The notes beneath the pieces are model-generated. The model was not told the origin of the DNA. It searched no databases and saw nothing but the letters and a program-made list of their open reading frames with translations. A stretch of 64,000 bases of DNA from Curtobacterium sp. MCLR17_032 (GTDB lineage Bacteria > Actinomycetota > Actinomycetes > Actinomycetales > Microbacteriaceae). Numbering within the stretch: the first letter of the stretch is position 1; every line of letters begins with the position of its first letter. The position numbers and the translations under genes were made by a program. Of this stretch, positions 59,833-64,000 are shown piece by piece. Where the stretch lies: the NCBI RefSeq assembly GCF_003234795.2, contig NZ_CP126268.1, forward strand, positions 2,666,001 through 2,730,000. The letters run 5' to 3'.

Positions 59833-60135
59833 ATGAACGACATCACGCACACGGGCGCACTGGTGGGGCTGCGCACCGGCACGACGACGGCCGAGGGACC
59901 GGCCGGCGCCCGGGTCGGCGTGCTGCTCGAACTCTGCTCCGAGGACGCCGCGGGCGTCCGCCGACCGTGGGAGCTCCTGGTGACGCCGGCCCAGGCCGCC
60001 GCACTCGTCGAAGCCGAGCGGACCGAGCCCGGGGTGCTCGTCCGCTTCGCCGGTGAGCGTCTCGGCGACCGCGGCGGTGTCCCGGTGGTGCGGGTCCGCC
60101 GGATCGCGGTGCTCGTGCCGGAGCCGACCTGCTGA
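59833..60135 (+). CDS. Uncharacterised protein, 100 residues
   Basis: A small soluble protein (MNDITHTGALVGLRTG...VLLELCSEDAAGVRRPWELLVTPAQAAALVEAE...VRRIAVLVPEPTC). The alternating hydrophobic pattern suggests a small beta-barrel or mixed fold. GAGGGGGA lies three bases before the ATG at 59833. I do not recognise a family. It stands alone and is followed by a strong terminator. Confidence 0.6.
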   Translation: MNDITHTGALVGLRTGTTTAEGPAGARVGVLLELCSEDAAGVRRPWELLVTPAQAAALVEAERTEPGVLVRFAGERLGDRGGVPVVRVRRIAVLVPEPTC

Positions 60136-60155
60136 CGACGAGCGAGCGACCACCA

Positions 60156-60196
60156 CACGACGAACGGCCCCGGACATCCCGGGGCCGTTCGTCGTG
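60156..60196. terminator. Strong stem-loop between convergent genes
   Basis: CACGACGAACGGCCCCGG (60156-60173) pairs with CCGGGGCCGTTCGTCGTG (60179-60196) around a five-base loop, between the small plus-strand gene and the GH35 gene. Confidence 0.88.
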
Positions 60197-60213
60197 CGAG
60201 CGGTTCAGACCGC

Positions 60214-62100
60214 TCAGCCCTCGGTGTGCCCGAGTGACGGTTCGACGCACAGGCACACGGTGCGTGCCGCCGAGGCGTGCACCTCGAACACGACGACCTC
60301 GTTCCGACCGGCCCGGAGCACCGGCCCCGGCACGGCCAGCGTGCGCTGCGGCCCACGCGACCAGTACCGGCCGAGGCAGAAGCCGTTGACCCAGGCGACG
60401 CCCTTCCGGAACCCGTCGAGCGCCAGGTAGCGGTCGAGGTCCGCGCCGCGCTCCGGCAGCTCGAACGAGCCCATCGCGAACACCGGACCGGCGAGGGTCT
60501 CCCCCGTCGACACAGTCGACACAGTCGACACAGCCGACACACTCGCCACCGGTGCGATCCGCAGCATGTCGAGCGCCGCCTCCGGCACCGGGTCGAGCGC
60601 CAGGGGCGACACTGTCCATCGTGACAGCACGTCGTCGCCGATCCGGACGGCGCCGATCAACCCCTTCGGCTCACCGATCCGGGGACCGTAGTCGACGCGG
60701 CCCTGGTCCTCGACGAGCAGTTCCAGGAGGCCCGTCACCGGTGGCAGGGCGATCGCACGGTCGTGGTGCTCCCGCTCCAGGACGCCGACGGTCTGTCCGT
60801 CGACCCGGACGAGCACGCGGTCGCGGACCTCCTCGGCGACGGTCAGCACGCCACCGGTGGGCAGGTCGACCTCGGTCCGGTACAGGACGAAGCCGGAGGC
60901 CGCGCCCAACTGGTCGAAGGTCGGTGGCGTCTCGTGGGTGGTCCAGCTGGTGATCGTCGGCAGCAGGTCGACGAGCGGACGGACGTGGTCGAGGCGGACG
61001 GCGACGTTCGCGGCGGGGGTGGGTCGTGCCTCCAGGCCGTCAGCCGACGAGGACGCAGGCCCGGAACCGGACGCGAGCCGACCGGAACCGCCGGGCTGCA
61101 TCGACGCCGGCAACTCCGGGACGGGCGCGTACCGGGCGATGACGTCTCGGAAGGCGTGGAACTTCTCGGTGGGGCGGCCGGCCTCGTCGAGCGGGGCGTC
61201 GTAGTCGTACGACGTCGCGATCGGCCGGTACACGCCCTTGTCGTTCGCGCCGTTCGTGAAGCCGAAGTTCGTGCCGCCGTGGAACATGTAGACGTTCACC
61301 GAGCCGCCGGCGGCGAGCAGGTCGTCCAGGTCCGAGGCCGACGCAGCGGCGGAGGTGGTGTGGTGGTGCTCGCCCCAGCTGTCGAACCAGCCGTCCCAGA
61401 ACTCCGAGCACATCAGCGGCCCGGTCGGCTGCGCCTGCCGCAGCCGTGCCAGGCGCTCGGTGGAGCGGGACCCGAACGAGCCGGTCTTGTGCAGCGACGG
61501 CAGCGAGCCGTCCTCGAGCATCGAGTCCATCGGCTGGTCGACGCTCGTGAAGGGGACGGTGAGCCCGATGTCGCGGTGCATCCGCTCGAGCTTCTCGAGG
61601 TAGACCGGGTCGGAGCCGTAGGCGCCGTACTCGTTCTCGACCTGCACGAGCACGATCGGGCCACCGGCGTCGATCTGCCGGGGCACCAGGATCGGGGCGA
61701 GGGCGTCGAGGTAGCGGCCGACGGCAGCGAGGAACTGCGGTTCGTCGCGGCGGATGCCGACCGTGCCGTCGGTGAACAGCCAGAACGGCAACCCGCCGTT
61801 GGTCCACTCGGCGCAGATGTAGGGGCCGGGGCGGACGATGGCGTGCATCCCCTCGGCGGCGACCAGGTCCAGGAACCGGCCGAGGTCCAGCCCGCCGGTG
61901 AAGTCGAAGGTGCCGGGGGTGGCCTCGTGTGCGTTCCAGGCGACGTAGGTCTCGACGGTGTTCAGGCCCATGAGCTTGGCCTTGCGGATCCGGTCGGCCC
62001 ACAGGTCGGGGTGGACGCGGAAGTAGTGGATCGCACCGGAGAGCACCCGGTGCGGCTGCCCGTCGAGCAGGAAGTCGATGTCGCCGATGGCGAAGCGCAT
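60214..62100 (-). CDS. Beta-galactosidase, GH35
   Basis: A 628-residue enzyme that cleaves terminal beta-galactosides. The (beta/alpha)8 domain carries the family signature: Glu157 (VQVENEYGAYG) as acid/base and Glu233 (MCSEFWDGWFD) as nucleophile; GLNTVETYVAWNAHE and GGTNFGFTNGA are further marks. Jelly-roll domains follow, with WVNGFCLGRYWSRGPQRTLAVPGPVLRAGRNEVVVFE near the end. No signal peptide: an intracellular enzyme. Two low-complexity linkers (around 372-392 and the ASVSAVSTVSTVST repeat near 518-530) separate domains. It lies 94 bp after the binding-protein gene of a sugar importer, so galactosides are the likely cargo of that importer. Confidence 0.93.
   Translation of the reverse strand: MRFAIGDIDFLLDGQPHRVLSGAIHYFRVHPDLWADRIRKAKLMGLNTVETYVAWNAHEATPGTFDFTGGLDLGRFLDLVAAEGMHAIVRPGPYICAEWTNGGLPFWLFTDGTVGIRRDEPQFLAAVGRYLDALAPILVPRQIDAGGPIVLVQVENEYGAYGSDPVYLEKLERMHRDIGLTVPFTSVDQPMDSMLEDGSLPSLHKTGSFGSRSTERLARLRQAQPTGPLMCSEFWDGWFDSWGEHHHTTSAAASASDLDDLLAAGGSVNVYMFHGGTNFGFTNGANDKGVYRPIATSYDYDAPLDEAGRPTEKFHAFRDVIARYAPVPELPASMQPGGSGRLASGSGPASSSADGLEARPTPAANVAVRLDHVRPLVDLLPTITSWTTHETPPTFDQLGAASGFVLYRTEVDLPTGGVLTVAEEVRDRVLVRVDGQTVGVLEREHHDRAIALPPVTGLLELLVEDQGRVDYGPRIGEPKGLIGAVRIGDDVLSRWTVSPLALDPVPEAALDMLRIAPVASVSAVSTVSTVSTGETLAGPVFAMGSFELPERGADLDRYLALDGFRKGVAWVNGFCLGRYWSRGPQRTLAVPGPVLRAGRNEVVVFEVHASAARTVCLCVEPSLGHTEG
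60506..60541. repeat. Four tandem 9-bp repeats in the beta-galactosidase gene
   Basis: GTCGACACA three times and GCCGACACA once (60506-60541) encode a Ser-Thr-Val repeat in a linker between C-terminal domains. Confidence 0.85.
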
Positions 62101-62194
62101 GTCGTTGCTTTCTGTGGGAGCACGTCGGTGCCGACGCGTCTCGTGGGAACGCGGCCGTGCGGAGAACCCGCACGGCCGCGTCGATGTGGTGGGA

Positions 62195-63529
62195 CTACTT
62201 GGTCGAGACCGTGAAGCCCTGCTGCTTGCCGTACTTCGCCAGGGCGTCCTGCCAGGCCGACAGACCCGACTCGAGCGACGTGCCCTTCTCGTACGACTGC
62301 CCGACGGTGTCGGCGTAGACGCTGTTCGCGTACACCTGGTACGGCAGGTAGGTGAAGTCGTTGTCCGACGCCTTGGACGCGTCGACGAGCACCTTGTTGA
62401 TCTGCTGGCCACCGAAGTAGTCCGGCTTCTCGTCGAGGAACGCGGACGACTCGAGGTCGGCGGTGGTCGACGGGAACCCGCCGGACTCCATGAAGACCTT
62501 GGTGGAGGCCTTCGACGAGTTCAGCCACTTGAGGAAGCCGGCGGCGAGGGCCGGGTTCTTCGACTGCTTCATGACGACCTCGGCGCTGCCGCCGTTGTTC
62601 GCGGTGGCCGCGGTCTGGCCGTCGTAGGTCGGCATCGGGGCGACGCGCCAGTCACCCTTGGCGTCGGCGACGCTGGCCTCGAGGTTGCCGGGCATCCAGG
62701 CGCCGGTGATCAGCGTGGCGATCTGGCCGTTGCCGAGCTGCTTGTACCAGTCGTCGGTCCAGCCGACGGTCTTCGCCAGCAGACCCTGCTCGACGAGCTC
62801 GTTCCAGGTCTTGGTCCACTTCTTCGTGCCGGCGTCCTGCAGGTTGATGGTCACCTTGTCACCGTCGGTGGTGAACGGGGTGCCGCCGGCCTGGGCGATC
62901 ATGCTCGTGGTGAAGCCCGCGTCGCCGGAGTCGGCGGCCAGGTACTTCTCGGGGTCGGCTTCGTGCAGCTTCTTGGCGGCTGCGACGTACTCGTCCCACG
63001 TCTTCGGCACGGCGATGTCGTACTGGTTGAAGACCTTCTCGTTGTAGAACATGGCCATGGGGCCGGAGTCCTGCGGCAGGCCGTAGACCTTGCCGTCCAT
63101 CGAGACCGACTTCCAGGTGCTCGCGGCGAACTTGCTCTTCAGGTCGCCGAAGCCGTAGTCCGACAGGTTGAGCAGCGACTCGGACAGGGCGAACTGCGGC
63201 AGCGCGTAGTACTCGACCTGGGCGACGTCGGGAGCGCCCGAGCCGGCCTTCACGGTGTTCTGCAGCTTGGTGTACTGGTCGGCGCCGGTGCCGGCGTTGA
63301 CGAGCTTGACCTTCACCTTGGGGTAGGCCTTCTCGAACGCGGCGACCTGGTCCTTCGCTGACGGGGTCCACGACCAGTAGGTCAGCGTGCCGCCCTGTTC
63401 GAGGGCCTTGTCGATGTCGGAGGCCGAGCCGCCGGAGCCGGAGCCGCCGGACGCGCAGGCGGCGAGGGCCATCGCGGCGGTGACGCCGATGGCGAGGGCG
63501 CTGAGCCCGCGCCGGAGACGCTTCTGCAT
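62195..63529 (-). CDS. Carbohydrate ABC substrate-binding lipoprotein (galactoside importer)
   Basis: A 444-residue family 1 binding protein with a signal sequence ending in a lipobox ALAAC (Cys25). Mature features: LTYWSWTPSAKDQVAAFEKAYP, AGSGAPDVAQVEYYALPQF, YGLPQDSGPMAMFYNEKVF and WMPGNLEASVADAKGDWRVAPMPTY. It is set between a permease gene at the window edge and the GH35 beta-galactosidase, so galactosides are the likely ligand. The ATG at 63529 follows AAAGG by eight bases; an in-frame ATG at 63544 is also possible. Confidence 0.9.
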   Translation of the reverse strand: MQKRLRRGLSALAIGVTAAMALAACASGGSGSGGSASDIDKALEQGGTLTYWSWTPSAKDQVAAFEKAYPKVKVKLVNAGTGADQYTKLQNTVKAGSGAPDVAQVEYYALPQFALSESLLNLSDYGFGDLKSKFAASTWKSVSMDGKVYGLPQDSGPMAMFYNEKVFNQYDIAVPKTWDEYVAAAKKLHEADPEKYLAADSGDAGFTTSMIAQAGGTPFTTDGDKVTINLQDAGTKKWTKTWNELVEQGLLAKTVGWTDDWYKQLGNGQIATLITGAWMPGNLEASVADAKGDWRVAPMPTYDGQTAATANNGGSAEVVMKQSKNPALAAGFLKWLNSSKASTKVFMESGGFPSTTADLESSAFLDEKPDYFGGQQINKVLVDASKASDNDFTYLPYQVYANSVYADTVGQSYEKGTSLESGLSAWQDALAKYGKQQGFTVSTK

Positions 63530-63682
63530 GGTGGTGCCTTTCACTTCATCGTGAAGAAGGTGCTTCTTCGTGGAGGGACTGCTGGTTGCTGGTGGTGGGA
63601 CTGGTCGGTGCGGTCCGTTGCGGGGCCGCTCCGTGCCTCCCGGCCGGGGTCCGGTGCTGCTGACCGGGGCCGGAGGGCGGGA

Positions 63683-64000
63683 TCAGGCCTTGACGGAGCC
63701 GGCCGCGAGGCCGGACTGCCAGAAGCGCTGGAGGAAGAGGAACGCGACCACGATCGGGATGATCGTGAGGAGCGAGCCGGTGACGACGAGGTTGTAGATC
63801 GGCTGCGCACCGGAGCCGGTGGCCTGTGCGTTCCACTGGTTCAAGCCGACGGTCAGCGGGTACCACTTCGGGTCGCTCAGCATGATGAGCGGCAGGAAGT
63901 AGTTGTTCCAGGTGGCGACGACCGCGAACAGCAGGACCGTGACGACACCGGGCGCCAGGAGCTTCAGCGCGATGGTGAAGAAGATCCGGAACTCGCCGGC
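63683..64000 (-). CDS. Carbohydrate ABC permease, MalG type, C-terminal 105 residues (runs off the window edge)
   Basis: The visible C-terminal part begins in the coupling-helix region (AGEFRIFFTIALKLLAPGV) and continues through VTVLLFAVVATWNNYFLPLIML and the last membrane segment LLTIIPIVVAFLFLQRFW to QSGLAAGSVKA, the classic end of MalG-type permeases. It precedes the binding-protein gene in the galactoside importer operon, with a 153-bp spacer between them in which I see no clear promoter. Confidence 0.92.
   Translation of the reverse strand, partial: AGEFRIFFTIALKLLAPGVVTVLLFAVVATWNNYFLPLIMLSDPKWYPLTVGLNQWNAQATGSGAQPIYNLVVTGSLLTIIPIVVAFLFLQRFWQSGLAAGSVKA

Overview
The window is about 64 kb of very GC-rich DNA with tightly packed genes, many GTG starts, 4-bp ATGA/GTGA overlaps and many apparently leaderless genes. 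Together with the gene content (a mycothiol-type DinB protein, a type III alternate-signal-peptide system, an Fe-S photolyase, sugar ABC importers and LacI regulators) this points to an actinobacterium of the family Microbacteriaceae, probably a plant- or soil-associated Curtobacterium-like organism. That assignment is an inference from style and content; no marker gene such as rRNA is present. I see no tRNA, rRNA, CRISPR array, phage or IS transposase.

Layout. 1-13.5 kb: the 5' part of alanine dehydrogenase, an AraC-type regulator, a SorC-type regulator divergent from glycerol-3-phosphate dehydrogenase, a phosphatase, a zinc-starvation pair (zinc-free ribosomal protein L36 and a COG0523-like protein that has lost its GTPase motifs, sharing a Zur-like box), an MHS-type transporter, a DinB-fold protein, a second SorC regulator, and a secreted LolA-like protein followed by a BcrA-type ABC exporter. 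13.5-19.9 kb: a quinone-oxidoreductase-like MDR, a metallophosphoesterase, threonine aldolase, a NatAB-type exporter and PnuC.

19.9-26.2 kb is the most unusual region. A four-gene cassette occurs twice in tandem, each copy with its own promoter region: three secreted proteins carrying alternate (SipW-type, ALW motif) signal peptides, then a Ser-His-Asp signal peptidase. The two copies are clear paralogues gene by gene, and both promoters carry paired TTNNGGGGG elements.

26.3-38 kb: an unknown protein, an Fe-S photolyase, a family 2 glycosyltransferase whose 1.2-kb segment is bracketed by a 41-bp direct repeat and looks inserted, an Eis-like acetyltransferase, and an oligopeptide/dipeptide ABC importer with a fused double ATPase. 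38-55.3 kb is an L-arabinose/arabinoside region: araB-araD-araA plus an alditol-oxidase-like flavoprotein, a LacI regulator, a GH127 beta-L-arabinofuranosidase with its own SBP and two permeases, a second LacI regulator, and a ChvE-GguA-GguB type sugar importer. A perfect palindrome, GTGAGCGCTCAC, lies at both the araB and chvE promoters, which suggests a single LacI regulator joins uptake and catabolism. 55.3-64 kb: a GH13 enzyme, small proteins (DUF3253, CsbD), a spore-photoproduct-lyase-like radical SAM protein, small unknown proteins, and a GH35 beta-galactosidase with an SBP and the edge of a permease.

Across the window an 11-bp element, GG[A/C]CGGGAGGC, recurs 13 times, mostly between genes, and short in-frame tandem repeats (9, 12 or 18 bp) occur at protein ends or linkers.
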